Shown: positions 26,964 to 36,216 of the stretch, one piece after another | Position numbering within the stretch: the first letter of the stretch is position 1 | Layout: each line of letters starts with the position of its first letter | NCBI GenBank assembly: GCA_038207425.1 | Contig: JBBQZU010000022.1 | Coordinates: 1-55,541 of the forward strand | Reading direction: 5' to 3' | DNA length: 55,541 nt | DNA from: JBBQZU01 sp038207425 | Lineage (GTDB): Bacteria; Bacteroidota; Bacteroidia; Flavobacteriales_D; Cryomorphaceae | Notes under the pieces: model-generated | What the model saw: the letters and a program-made list of their open reading frames with translations, nothing else | What the model was told of the DNA's origin: nothing | Databases searched by the model: none | Made by a program: the position numbers and the translations under genes

Positions 26964-27650
26964 GTGGGCGAGAAGAAAATCAAAGTAGCAATAGCCGACA
27001 GTACCATGCTCGTTCGCATAGGCCTGGAGCATGTACTTGCTGCTGAAACTGATTTTGAATTTGTAGGAGGTGTATCAAACCTTGCTGATTTGGAGAAACT
27101 TATTGCATCCAGATCGCCTGAAATATTAATGATGGACTTTACGTCAAAAGGATTTTCACTTGAGTCAATAGGCCCTCTCAGCTCAAAAAACCCCGCGATG
27201 CGCATCGTAGCCATTACCCCTGATCAGGAAGGCGAAACCCTGATCAATGCTTTGAAAGCGGGTGTTGTGAGCTATATTAAAAAAGATTGTGATTTAGGCG
27301 AAATAGTTTCATCGGTGAGGGAAACGGCGGCAGGGAGTAAGTTTTTTTGCGGGCAAATTCTCGAAACTATCCGCGCTGTGGAATTGGATGTGGAAGGTGG
27401 AAACTGGAAAAATTTTAATTGCGCCCCGGTGCATTTATCTGAACGTGAACTGGAAATTATCACGCGAATTGCCGAAGGCTATACCAATACTGAGATAGCC
27501 GAGATGCTTTTTTTAAGTCCACATACCGTCAATACCCACCGCAAAAATATCATGCAAAAGCTTGGCGTAAAGAATACAGCGTCCATTGTGATGTACGCCG
27601 TGAAGTCACATCTCGTGAATGTAAATAAATTTCTCTTTTCATCACGATGA
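26964..27650 (+). CDS. NarL/FixJ-type response regulator
   Basis: A 228-residue regulator with a receiver domain (residues 5-125) and a LuxR-type helix-turn-helix (about 160-220: LSERELEIITRIAEGYTNTE then SPHTVNTHRKNIMQKLG). The phosphoacceptor is D58 (EILMMDFT) and the conserved lysine is K107 (SYIKKD). The usual acidic pair after beta-1 is reduced to one residue (VAIADS, D12), and the MP after the acceptor Asp is missing, so the receiver may be phosphorylated poorly or work without phosphate. It starts with GTG at 26964. No sensor kinase is adjacent; it is an orphan. Confidence 0.88.
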   Translation: MGEKKIKVAIADSTMLVRIGLEHVLAAETDFEFVGGVSNLADLEKLIASRSPEILMMDFTSKGFSLESIGPLSSKNPAMRIVAITPDQEGETLINALKAGVVSYIKKDCDLGEIVSSVRETAAGSKFFCGQILETIRAVELDVEGGNWKNFNCAPVHLSERELEIITRIAEGYTNTEIAEMLFLSPHTVNTHRKNIMQKLGVKNTASIVMYAVKSHLVNVNKFLFSSR

Positions 27651-27670
27651 CCCAGTATGGGCAAAATATA

Positions 27671-27678
27671 TAGATTTG
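27671..27678 (+). promoter_or_regulatory. -7 promoter element of the sugar kinase gene, nearly leaderless
   Basis: TAGATTTG matches TAnnTTTG exactly and ends 7 bp before ATG 27685. A TTG at 27676 in the same frame lies inside this box and is therefore unlikely to be the start. Confidence 0.7.
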
Positions 27679-27684
27679 CCCCGT

Positions 27685-28521
27685 ATGAAACTAATAGCCG
27701 ATAGCGGATCAACCAAAACTGATTGGAGACTAATCACCCCACAGGACGAGATGCACTCTTTTTGGAGCGAGGGAATAAACCCGTATTTCCACACTGCTGA
27801 AACTGTGGCCCAAACGCTGAGGTCCATTAACTTTGGCGCCTTTGTGCCCGAGCAGATTCTTGAAGTATATTTTTACAGCGCCGGCAGTTCTACCGCCCAG
27901 AATAAGGCCCTTATGGAAAAAGGCTTCAGGGCTGTTTTTACAAATGCCAAAGTAGAAATCATTCATGATCTTCTTGGTGCTTCGAGGGCTTTGTTTTTGA
28001 ACGATTCAGGTATAGCATGCATACTTGGTACCGGCTCCAACTCGTGTTTGTACATTGATGGAGCCATCGTAAAAACGCTCGGTGGCCACGGCTATATACT
28101 TGGCGACGAAGGCAGCGGAATGCATATTGGCCGCAAGGTGATACGCGATTTTATGAGCGACTTGATGCCACCTGATGTACTTGAAGTTTTTCAGAAAGAA
28201 CATGGCCTTACCAAAGACGCAATCACATTTGCTGTATATAAGCAACACTTCCCCAACAGGTTCCTGGCTTCGTTCAGCAAGTTTGTGAAAACGCATTTAG
28301 ACCATCCCTATTTTCAGGCCTTGGTTGATGATGCTTTTATGAAATTCTTTGAACGCTACATCATTCAATATCCCGACTACAAGAAGTATCCCTTGAGGAT
28401 ATTGGGATCGGTGGGTTTTTACTACCGAGAGCAACTTGAGAAGCGGGCTGCGCTATACAGCATTACCATCGATAAAATTATTCAGGCACCAATCGATGGG
28501 TTGGTAGCATACCACACCTGA
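27685..28521 (+). CDS. BadF/BadG-type ATPase, probable N-acetylglucosamine kinase
   Basis: A 278-residue ASKHA-fold kinase. The phosphate-1 motif LIADSGSTKTDWRL is at the N-terminus, the phosphate-2 motif CILGTGSNSCLY near residue 112, and GGHGYILGDEGSGMHIG near 135 is the signature of the GlcNAc kinase/BadF group. Bacteroidota members of this length are usually annotated as N-acetylglucosamine kinases, which would feed amino sugars from cell-wall turnover into metabolism; the exact sugar is inference. ATG 27685 is chosen because the -7 box lies at 27671-27678. It ends 5 bp before the convergent M23 peptidase gene. Confidence 0.82.
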   Translation: MKLIADSGSTKTDWRLITPQDEMHSFWSEGINPYFHTAETVAQTLRSINFGAFVPEQILEVYFYSAGSSTAQNKALMEKGFRAVFTNAKVEIIHDLLGASRALFLNDSGIACILGTGSNSCLYIDGAIVKTLGGHGYILGDEGSGMHIGRKVIRDFMSDLMPPDVLEVFQKEHGLTKDAITFAVYKQHFPNRFLASFSKFVKTHLDHPYFQALVDDAFMKFFERYIIQYPDYKKYPLRILGSVGFYYREQLEKRAALYSITIDKIIQAPIDGLVAYHT

Positions 28522-28526
28522 TTATT

Positions 28527-30263
28527 TCAAAAGGTATAGGTGAATCTTCGTCGCACTTCATTGCCACACTGATCTATCACTGAAATTTCCAAGGTATTGC
28601 TTCCTTTCTTAAAAGGGAGTTCACCCGCAGTAAGCCAGATTTTTTTCTGCTTAGGTTCGTGTTCCATTAGCACCCATTCATCATTCAGCCAGGCATCGTA
28701 GCGTTTTATGCCCGACATATTATCGCCTATGGTGAATGCCTGCTCCGAACCATTCGTAAGTACCATTCCGGCTCTATAGTTTTTTGGCGAAAGCGAGGGC
28801 TTTATGGTATCGGCAACCAGGGTGAACTTCCCGAAATCTTTGGAGACCACCGTGAATTTACCTTCACTGAGTGTGCCGGCAATATATGATGGGTTGCCGG
28901 TTGTTCCATAGCGCGCTGCTGCCAGTTTGCCCTGCAGGTGTGGTGGTACCTTTGAAATATTGAATTCTATACTTATGGCCTTATCGAGTGGCACATCATC
29001 GCGGTGTAGCTGGTAGTAGGGCACAAGCGCATCACCCTTTGGCATCTCAGTTCCAAATTGAAAAGGAAGGTCATTGTACAATGCTTTTGCGGGTATGCGA
29101 AGTATTATTTCATCCAGGTATTCAAAAGTATTTTCCTGGGCACGATACAGCCAGGCTTCGTAAGGTTCCGGTGGCGGAAGCACACCGTTAGGGTTTGCGA
29201 GTATTTCAAGCTCGAAATTCAGGTTCGACTTATTGCCATAGGCATCTGTAACCGTGTATTTCCCCTTTTTTACTCCGGCTTCGGCAATTGATATTGTTCC
29301 GCCATCAGAAGGTATCGGATCATATATTTCCAGTTCATTTCCAGGTTCTATAAATGATTTATGGTAGTGCCAGCCATTTTTGCGGAAGCTTTCATAATCC
29401 TTGTAGCAGTTGATCTGCCTTGAAGTGGCGAAATCGATTTCATTAAACTCCTGGGCGCAAATTTGGCGCCCTTCTACTTCGAGTTCTATGCCATATACCC
29501 CACAGCGGTTGCTCTGCCCGTTCAGGAAATCAAGGGTATGAATGGAAACACCAAAAGCGCCGTATATGGCTACTTTTTGTCCGACCTTTATTCTGTATTT
29601 TCCTGCATCGCCTTCCACGACAAGGTTAAACGGTGTATGCTTTCCATTAATAAATGTTGTATCGCTAAGCGGATGAAAGCGAATTCCTCTGATTCTCGGA
29701 GGAAGATTATCTACAATAGCAAAGTTGAATAGCAGTGGATTCTGAGCACGGCTTCCCTGGGTTTTTCTTATTTCAAAATGGAGGTGCGCTCCGGCGCTGC
29801 CACCAGTATTGCCGCTAAGAGCAATGAGCTCTCCCCGGCTCAAAAGTACATCTTCTGTGGGGCTGAAATCAACTGAAAAACTCTGCTTGGCATATTGTTC
29901 CTGCTTCACCACCTTATCAATTTTTAGCGCGAACGATTTTAGGTGAGCGTATACAGTGGTATAGCCGTTTGGATGCTCTATGTACAATACCTTTCCATAG
30001 CCTCCGCCCGACACACCTATGCGTGCCACGCGCCCCTCTTCGGCTGCTATGACCCGCTGCCCCTCCACGCCCTGGGTTTTTATATCAATACCCGTATGGA
30101 AATGGTTGCGCCTGAGTTCGGCAAAATTTCCCGAGAGGAAGAGCGGTATTTCAAGCGGTGGCCCAAAAGCAGGGAGCTCTTCCTGAGCAAAAGCACCGGT
30201 GCTTGGTGCGAAAACAGCAATAAACAGCGCTGCTGCAAAATATATGGCAGGTCTTACTTTCAT
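28527..30263 (-). CDS. Secreted M23-family metallopeptidase
   Basis: A 578-residue exported zinc peptidase of the LytM/M23 type that cuts peptidoglycan cross-links. The signal peptide covers residues 1-26 (IYFAAALFIAVFAPSTGAFA). The peptidase domain is at about 50-170 with zinc ligands H56 and D60 (HTGID) and H162 in HLHFEIR; H107 (YAHLKS) and H160 complete the site, so it looks active. The remaining 400 residues are beta-rich, Ig-like domains and end in an ISVIDQCGNEVRRRFTYTF strand. The N-terminal position of the catalytic domain is typical of Bacteroidota M23 proteins. It probably acts in the periplasm in wall remodelling. Confidence 0.9.
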   Translation of the reverse strand: MKVRPAIYFAAALFIAVFAPSTGAFAQEELPAFGPPLEIPLFLSGNFAELRRNHFHTGIDIKTQGVEGQRVIAAEEGRVARIGVSGGGYGKVLYIEHPNGYTTVYAHLKSFALKIDKVVKQEQYAKQSFSVDFSPTEDVLLSRGELIALSGNTGGSAGAHLHFEIRKTQGSRAQNPLLFNFAIVDNLPPRIRGIRFHPLSDTTFINGKHTPFNLVVEGDAGKYRIKVGQKVAIYGAFGVSIHTLDFLNGQSNRCGVYGIELEVEGRQICAQEFNEIDFATSRQINCYKDYESFRKNGWHYHKSFIEPGNELEIYDPIPSDGGTISIAEAGVKKGKYTVTDAYGNKSNLNFELEILANPNGVLPPPEPYEAWLYRAQENTFEYLDEIILRIPAKALYNDLPFQFGTEMPKGDALVPYYQLHRDDVPLDKAISIEFNISKVPPHLQGKLAAARYGTTGNPSYIAGTLSEGKFTVVSKDFGKFTLVADTIKPSLSPKNYRAGMVLTNGSEQAFTIGDNMSGIKRYDAWLNDEWVLMEHEPKQKKIWLTAGELPFKKGSNTLEISVIDQCGNEVRRRFTYTF

Positions 30264-30420
30264 CTTTGTGGCTTGCCTTTCGGCAAATATGAGGCATCGG
30301 GCAATTGGCCCTGAATTAGCTGTTGAAGGTAGTAACCTGGGGAGTTTGGCGGTTTATTCCGTTTTTCAATCTATGAACAAATCAAAGTGAAAACATAATT
30401 CATGTGAACTTTCCAATGAT

Positions 30421-30451
30421 TTTGGTAATCTTGTACCCGTAAGTACCTTTG
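30421..30451 (+). promoter_or_regulatory. Promoter of the coiled-coil-zapA-rny operon (TTTG-N19-TACCTTTG)
   Basis: TTTG at 30421-30424 and TACCTTTG at 30444-30451 are 19 bp apart, a full -33/-7 match. The leader to ATG 30494 is about 36 nt. Confidence 0.78.
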
Positions 30452-30493
30452 CCGGAGATTTGTTCTTTGGTATAAGCCTTTGAGATTATAGAA

Positions 30494-30775
30494 ATGACTG
30501 CCAGAAAGGAAGCCATAGCAAGGAAATTAAATCGTGTAGGAGTGCTGATGAGCCACCTAAAGCGCGACAATGAATCCTTGCGGGCGCAAAAATCCCTTCT
30601 TGAACAGAAACTGGCAGAAAAATCAGCTCAGGTAGAGGCGCTTACCGATGAGAACAATCGCGTTAAACTGGCCAAAACCCTGGTGAGTACACCGGGCGAT
30701 AAAGCCGATATGAAGTTTAGAGTGAATGAACTGGTGCGCGAGATTGACAAGTGTATTGCATTATTGAACAGATAG
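30494..30775 (+). CDS. Small coiled-coil protein upstream of zapA
   Basis: A 93-residue protein. Residues 15-60 form a heptad-rich coiled coil (LKRDNESLRAQKSLLEQKL and on), and the C-terminal 25 residues (FRVNELVREIDKCIALLNR) form a second amphipathic helix. It has no cysteine pair, signal or membrane segment, so it is cytoplasmic. It lies 10 bp before zapA behind a strong promoter. Size, coiled-coil nature and position suggest a partner of ZapA at the division ring, functionally like ZapB of E. coli, although no sequence relationship to ZapB can be claimed. Confidence 0.8.
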   Translation: MTARKEAIARKLNRVGVLMSHLKRDNESLRAQKSLLEQKLAEKSAQVEALTDENNRVKLAKTLVSTPGDKADMKFRVNELVREIDKCIALLNR

Positions 30776-30785
30776 TCGAAGCAAA

Positions 30786-31064
30786 ATGAGCGAGCTGTCC
30801 ATAAAAGTATCCATCGCAGGGCGCATATACCCCATCACGGTGAAAGCCGAAGAGGAGGAAAAAGTGCGCAATGCGGCAAAGAGGGTCGATGATGATATCA
30901 GGGCCCTGCAGAGTAACTATGCCGTGAAGGACAAGCAAGACCTTCTCGCCATGACCGCCCTGCAATTGGCTACGGAACTCTCCAGCTCTGAAGCAGCCAC
31001 CAAAGGCAACGCCGACGACGAAGAACTCGCGGAAATAGAACGCCTGCTCGATAAGTTACTGTAA
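30786..31064 (+). CDS. zapA: Cell division protein ZapA
   Basis: A 92-residue ZapA-family protein that binds FtsZ and bundles its filaments at mid-cell. The N-terminal half has the family pattern SIKVSIAGRIYPITVKAEEE, then VRNAAKRVDDDIRALQ; the C-terminal half is a long acidic helix for dimerisation (EELAEIERLLDKLL). It is the middle gene of a three-gene operon with a small coiled-coil gene upstream and rny 64 bp downstream. Confidence 0.9.
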   Translation: MSELSIKVSIAGRIYPITVKAEEEEKVRNAAKRVDDDIRALQSNYAVKDKQDLLAMTALQLATELSSSEAATKGNADDEELAEIERLLDKLL

Positions 31065-31128
31065 GCAATACACCCCTTCTTGTGCATCCATAAACCGCGC
31101 TTTATGCGCACAATGACGACCTGTTAAT

Positions 31129-32670
31129 ATGGATGTAACATCACTGTTGATCGGTCTTCTGGGAGGAGTAATAGTAGGTGGTGGAATAGCATGGGTAGCA
31201 CTCAATGCTGTATTCAACAAAAAGCGAAACTCTATACTCGAAGAAGCCGAAAAGGAAGGCGAAGCAATCAAAAAAGAAAAGATGCTTCAGGCCAAAGAGA
31301 AATTCTTTCAGCTAAAGGAAGAACATGAAAATGTAATCAAGGAACGCAACAAACGCGTGCAGGGCCTTGAAGAAAAACTAAAGCAACGCGAAGCGCAGGT
31401 GAGCAAGCATGCCGAAGAAAATAAAAAGTCCTTGCGCGACAATGATGCATCACGCGATCAGCTAAAAAGGCAACGTGAAGTAATGGAGCTAAAGCAAAAA
31501 GAAGTAGAAAAGGCCCATGCTCAAAATGTGGAGCAACTCGAAAAACTCGCAGGCATCTCAGCCACCGATGCCAAAGCCGAGTTGATAAAAGCCCTCAAAG
31601 ACGAAGCCCGCACCGAAGCCATGCATCACATCAAAACGATCATGGACGAAGCCAAGCTCACCGCTACTGCCGAAGCCAAGAAAGTGGTGATTCAGAGCAT
31701 TCAGCGCGTTGCAACGGAGCACGCCGTTGAAAATGCTGTTTCTGTTTTCAATATCGAAAGCGATGAGCTCAAAGGCCGCATCATTGGCCGTGAAGGCCGA
31801 AACATCAGGGCGCTTGAATCCATTACAGGCGTTGAGATAATAGTTGATGATACCCCCGAAGCGATTATTCTTTCATGTTTTGACCCGGTGCGCCGTGAAG
31901 TAGCACGCTTAGCCCTGCACCAACTTGTTTCTGACGGACGCATACACCCGGCCCGAATTGAAGAAATTGTAAACAAGGTTCAAAAACAACTCGAAGAAGA
32001 AATTGCCGAAACAGGCAAGCGTACCTGTATTGACTTGGGTATACATGGCCTGCATCCTGAACTAATCCGCATGGTAGGCCGGATGAAATACCGCTCTTCC
32101 TATGGTCAGAACCTTCTGCAACACAGCCGCGAAGTAGCCAACCTTTGCGCAACAATGGCATCAGAGCTTGGGCTCAATCCCAAAGTGGCAAAACGCGCCG
32201 GATTACTGCATGATATAGGCAAGGTGCCCGAAGATGAACCGGAACTGCCACACGCGATACTCGGTATGAAGCTCGCTGAAAAGTATGGCGAAAAACCCGA
32301 AATATGCAACGCCATTGGCGCTCACCACGATGAGATTGAAATGACCAGTCTCTTTTCACCCATCATACAGGTGTGCGATGCCATAAGCGGAGCACGTCCC
32401 GGTGCACGGCGTGAGGTAGTTGAGTCGTACATCAAACGACTGAAGGACCTTGAAAATCTCGCAATGAGCTATCCGGGTGTTACGAAATCATACGCCATAC
32501 AGGCGGGCCGGGAACTCCGCGTAATGGTGGAAAGTGAAAAAGTAAGCGATGATCAGGCCGATGCGATCAGTTTTGATCTCTCTCAACGCATTCAAAACGA
32601 AATGACGTATCCCGGTCAGGTTAAAATAACCGTGATACGTGAGAAACGCGCAGTAAACTACGCTAAGTAG
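31129..32670 (+). CDS. rny: Ribonuclease Y
   Basis: A 513-residue membrane-anchored endoribonuclease that starts mRNA decay. Residues 5-28 are a single membrane helix (LLIGLLGGVIVGGGIAWVAL). A long coiled coil follows to about residue 200, then a KH RNA-binding domain (GRIIGREGRNIRALESITGV) and an HD domain with the metal motif LLHDIGKV and later HHDEIE. Length and order match RNase Y of B. subtilis. It is last in the operon with zapA, and the epimerase gene begins only 6 bp after it, so transcription may continue into the polysaccharide genes. Confidence 0.96.
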   Translation: MDVTSLLIGLLGGVIVGGGIAWVALNAVFNKKRNSILEEAEKEGEAIKKEKMLQAKEKFFQLKEEHENVIKERNKRVQGLEEKLKQREAQVSKHAEENKKSLRDNDASRDQLKRQREVMELKQKEVEKAHAQNVEQLEKLAGISATDAKAELIKALKDEARTEAMHHIKTIMDEAKLTATAEAKKVVIQSIQRVATEHAVENAVSVFNIESDELKGRIIGREGRNIRALESITGVEIIVDDTPEAIILSCFDPVRREVARLALHQLVSDGRIHPARIEEIVNKVQKQLEEEIAETGKRTCIDLGIHGLHPELIRMVGRMKYRSSYGQNLLQHSREVANLCATMASELGLNPKVAKRAGLLHDIGKVPEDEPELPHAILGMKLAEKYGEKPEICNAIGAHHDEIEMTSLFSPIIQVCDAISGARPGARREVVESYIKRLKDLENLAMSYPGVTKSYAIQAGRELRVMVESEKVSDDQADAISFDLSQRIQNEMTYPGQVKITVIREKRAVNYAK

Positions 32671-32676
32671 CGCGCC

Positions 32677-33669
32677 ATGAGCGGTATATTGCGAAATAAA
32701 ACTGTACTGCTTACCGGAGGAGCAGGCTTCATAGGTTCTAACCTGTGTGAGTCGCTCCTCGATAGCGGTAACAGGGTTCGGTGTTTTGATAATCTTGCTA
32801 CCGGCACTCTTGAGAATATAAGCCCATTCACAGGCCGTGAAGGTTTTACATTTTTGCAGGCTGATATATGTGATGTGGATGCCTTGAAAGGGGCTATGCA
32901 AGGAGTTGACTTGGTATCGCATCAGGCGGCGCTTGGCAGTGTACCACGTAGCATCAACGATCCGCTCACTACCAATGCCGTAAATATCACCGGATTTCTA
33001 AACGTGATGCAAACTGCCAAAGAGTGCGGAGTGAAACGTGTGGTTTATGCAGCGAGCAGCAGTACTTATGGCGATAGCCCAGATATGCCCAAAGTGGAAG
33101 AAAGAATCGGGATGCCGCTCTCGCCCTATGCCGTTACCAAGTACGTGAACGAGCTCTATGCACACGTTTATGCGAATCTATTTGGTATTGAAACCATCGG
33201 CTTGCGCTACTTCAATGTATTCGGAAAACGGCAAACGCCGGATGGAGCCTATGCAGCGGCAATACCCAGATTTATCAAGGCATTTATAGAACACCAATCG
33301 ATTGAGGTGCACGGCGATGGCTTGCAAACACGTGATTTCACCTATATTTCCAACGTTATTGATATCAATCACCTTGCACTTACCACACAAAACCCGGCAG
33401 CAATTAATCAGGTGTACAACGTGGCTTGTGGTGAGCGCACCACCTTGCTAGACCTGATTGCAGCATTAAGGGCCGAACTTGTGCTATTTGACAGTGCCAT
33501 AGCCGATGTGCCACTGCATTTTGGAGCAGCGAGACCCGGCGATGTTCGCGACTCACTTGCGGATATTTCCAAAGCCAGAATGCTGCTTAATTATGATCCC
33601 CACTATCGACTCAAAAATGGTATCAGAGACGCTATAAATTGGTATTGGAATTCCCTGGCTGCTAAATAG
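32677..33669 (+). CDS. NAD-dependent UDP-hexosamine C4-epimerase (WbpP/TviC-like)
   Basis: A 330-residue extended SDR enzyme. The NAD-binding motif TGGAGFIGSN is at residues 13-22, the Ser/Thr of the catalytic triad in ASSSTYGD (127-133), and YAVTK gives Y151 and K155. The stretch AALGSVPRSINDP is typical of the WbpP/TviC group, which interconverts UDP-GlcNAc and UDP-GalNAc or their uronates. It supplies a sugar nucleotide to the surface polysaccharide encoded downstream. It may be read through from rny (6 bp gap). Confidence 0.87.
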   Translation: MSGILRNKTVLLTGGAGFIGSNLCESLLDSGNRVRCFDNLATGTLENISPFTGREGFTFLQADICDVDALKGAMQGVDLVSHQAALGSVPRSINDPLTTNAVNITGFLNVMQTAKECGVKRVVYAASSSTYGDSPDMPKVEERIGMPLSPYAVTKYVNELYAHVYANLFGIETIGLRYFNVFGKRQTPDGAYAAAIPRFIKAFIEHQSIEVHGDGLQTRDFTYISNVIDINHLALTTQNPAAINQVYNVACGERTTLLDLIAALRAELVLFDSAIADVPLHFGAARPGDVRDSLADISKARMLLNYDPHYRLKNGIRDAINWYWNSLAAK

Positions 33670-33723
33670 TAGGTTATTGTATAGATTAGCATCCTTATTA
33701 GCTCTGAGCACCCCGCGTAAGCG

Positions 33724-35007
33724 ATGATAAAACAAATCAAAGACCAGTACTTAGGTTCAGCGTTCGCCAAGAATATCCTAGTGATGTTTACTGGCAACGG
33801 GCTGTCGCTTATCCTGCCATTTCTGCTGGCTCCGCTTATCACCAGGCTTTTTTCACCCCAGGATTTTGCGGGCTTCGAATTGTATGCAAAGCTCATCGCG
33901 CTTGTGAGTGTTCTGGCCGCACTACGCTACGAGTATGCAATTATTTTACCTGACGATGATAAAGAAGCGGAGGGAATTCTGGTGCTGTCATTTCGAATAT
34001 TGATTTTAGTAACACTGACAAGTGCTATCGTCTTTATCCCTTTCCGAAATCAGTTAGGAGTGCTACTCGACAACCAGGATTTGCCCGGCCTGCTGTGGTG
34101 GCTGCCTCCAGGTATTTTACTTACGGGTTTTTTGGGAATTATGGCGCAGTATATCACCAGGGTAGGGCTTTTCAAACTGCTTGCGTCAAACAAGGTCATT
34201 GCCACTACAGGCAATCATTTTTCAAAATACCTGATCGGTCTTCGATTTCCTACTGCGGCCGGACTTGTAATAGGTCATCTTATTGGGCTGCTCGCACCGG
34301 TATTGGCCATTTTGGCCGTAAGGCCTTTGCGGCAAATGATTGGAAGGCTCAGGCATAATACACAGAATATCAGGGCGATTGCTTCGAAATATAAGGAATT
34401 TCCACTTGTGAATTCTACCCATGCCTTCTACGACGAAGGGCAGAAAACCGTGCTGCTTTTCATGATCTCAGCCTACTATGGCGAATATGTTTTCGGACTT
34501 TTTGCATTTACTTTCAGGTACTTGCGCATTCCTGTACAAGTGTTTGGAAGTTCGCTGGGCCAGGTGGTGATGCCCCGACTTGCGAGCGATCTCAATGCAG
34601 GCATTTCCATCAAACCAAAAATCACCAAAATTATGGCTCTGCTTGCTATGGTGGGCATCTTGCCATTTACAACTCTTATGGTTTTCGGCCAAGAGTTGTT
34701 TGGAGTTTTCTTCAGCAGCAAATGGAGCGAGGCTGGCAGGTACGCCGCCATCATGGCTCCCTGGCTATTTTTCAACTTCATAGTATCGCCCATATCGCTG
34801 TTGCCCACGGTGGTGGAGAGGCAACGTACATTTTTTGCAATTTCTGTGTCGTTCACGGTAGTTACCATCACCGGAGTTTTTGTTTTGGCACTGCTTGAAT
34901 TTGATTTCTATACCTTGCTTATTTTTATGACGGTAATTGGGGCACTCATGGATGCCTTTCTCGCTTACTGGTTTTTGCGCATTGCATCGCTGGGGCGCAG
35001 GGTATAG
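33724..35007 (+). CDS. Wzx-like oligosaccharide flippase
   Basis: A 427-residue integral membrane protein with about 12 predicted membrane helices, of the polysaccharide transporter group of the MOP superfamily. The N-terminal signature region NILVMFTGNGLSLILPFLLA followed by ITRLFSPQDFAGFELY is typical of Wzx-like flippases that move undecaprenyl-linked O-units across the inner membrane. It sits between the epimerase and a glycosyltransferase, as expected for a Wzx/Wzy-type cluster. Confidence 0.85.
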   Translation: MIKQIKDQYLGSAFAKNILVMFTGNGLSLILPFLLAPLITRLFSPQDFAGFELYAKLIALVSVLAALRYEYAIILPDDDKEAEGILVLSFRILILVTLTSAIVFIPFRNQLGVLLDNQDLPGLLWWLPPGILLTGFLGIMAQYITRVGLFKLLASNKVIATTGNHFSKYLIGLRFPTAAGLVIGHLIGLLAPVLAILAVRPLRQMIGRLRHNTQNIRAIASKYKEFPLVNSTHAFYDEGQKTVLLFMISAYYGEYVFGLFAFTFRYLRIPVQVFGSSLGQVVMPRLASDLNAGISIKPKITKIMALLAMVGILPFTTLMVFGQELFGVFFSSKWSEAGRYAAIMAPWLFFNFIVSPISLLPTVVERQRTFFAISVSFTVVTITGVFVLALLEFDFYTLLIFMTVIGALMDAFLAYWFLRIASLGRRV

Positions 35008-35073
35008 TGCTTTCGCAAAATGAACCAACCCGAAGATTTGCTCAGAATGCTTTGATTTGCATCTAAATTAACC

Positions 35074-36216
35074 ATGAAAGTATTACTGCTCTCCGATGCC
35101 AATTCCATACATACCCGCAGATGGGTGGAGGGCCTTATTGCCAGGAATATTCAAGTAGCACTCTATAGTCTTGGTAAGCCTGAAGGCGATTTTTATTCCC
35201 GATTTTCAGAAGCACAGCTTACTCTGCAATCGGCTTCGATAGGCCTGAAGTCAAACCTGCTCAGCAAGATGGTTTATCTGAAAGCTATTCCTGCCATCAG
35301 AACGCTTATTAAAGATTTTGCACCCGATATAGTGCATGCCCATTATGCAACGAGCTACGGCCTGCTTGGCGCTATGAGCGGTTTCAAGCCATTTGTTATT
35401 TCGGTATGGGGTAGTGATGTGTACGATTTTCCGGATGCAAGTGCTTTCCACCGCCTTATTATTAAAAAAATACTTGCCTCTGCCACGCGAATAGCTTCCA
35501 CCAGCGAGTGCATGGCGCAAAAGGTGCAGAGTTTGGTCGCTCCTGGTACACAAGTGGATGTAACCCCCTTTGGTGTAGATGAAACAAAGTTTTCGCCAGT
35601 AGGGAAAGAACCGGTTACTGACACCTCTATCATTACTATAGGCACCGTAAAGACAATGGACCATAAATACGGCATCGACACTTTGATTGAAGCCTTCGCA
35701 ATGTGCACGAGGCAGCTTACTGCATTAGGGGTCGAACCGAACACAAACATTCGGTTGCTCATAGCTGGTGGCGGCCCTGATCTATTAGCGCTCAAAATGC
35801 TTGCACAGCGCGAAGGTATTGGCGATGTAACGACGTTTACTGGAAGTATACCACATGAAGAAGTGCCCCAAGTACTTGCACGTATGGATGTATTTGTAGC
35901 TCTAAGCCGACTTGATAGCGAGAGCTTCGGTGTGGCGGCAATCGAAGCAGGTGCAATGGCCCTACCAACCGTGGTTTCCGATGCGGGTGGCTTGCCGGAA
36001 GTAGTGATACACCGCAAAACAGGTCTGGTAGTTCCCCGCGACAATCCCAGGGCAGCAGCTAACGCCTTGTTGGAGCTGATAGAAAATGCTGAAATAAGAC
36101 GCACATTGGGCCAGGCGGCTCGTGAACACGTTTTACAACTCTACGCACAAAGCCATTGCATCGACATAATGCTAACCCTTTATGAAACTGTTTTGAATGA
36201 CGCGTCAAAGGCATAG
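35074..36216 (+). CDS. GT4-family glycosyltransferase
   Basis: A 380-residue GT-B glycosyltransferase. The N-terminal domain begins MKVLLLSDANSIHTRRWVEG. The C-terminal nucleotide-sugar domain carries IRLLIAGGGPDLLALK and the E-x7-E motif region SESFGVAAIEAGAMALP, then VSDAGGLPEVV, as in the retaining GT4 enzymes. It probably adds one sugar of the surface polysaccharide repeat; donor and linkage are unknown. It is followed by about 200 bp containing a remnant of another glycosyltransferase. Confidence 0.9.
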   Translation: MKVLLLSDANSIHTRRWVEGLIARNIQVALYSLGKPEGDFYSRFSEAQLTLQSASIGLKSNLLSKMVYLKAIPAIRTLIKDFAPDIVHAHYATSYGLLGAMSGFKPFVISVWGSDVYDFPDASAFHRLIIKKILASATRIASTSECMAQKVQSLVAPGTQVDVTPFGVDETKFSPVGKEPVTDTSIITIGTVKTMDHKYGIDTLIEAFAMCTRQLTALGVEPNTNIRLLIAGGGPDLLALKMLAQREGIGDVTTFTGSIPHEEVPQVLARMDVFVALSRLDSESFGVAAIEAGAMALPTVVSDAGGLPEVVIHRKTGLVVPRDNPRAAANALLELIENAEIRRTLGQAAREHVLQLYAQSHCIDIMLTLYETVLNDASKA

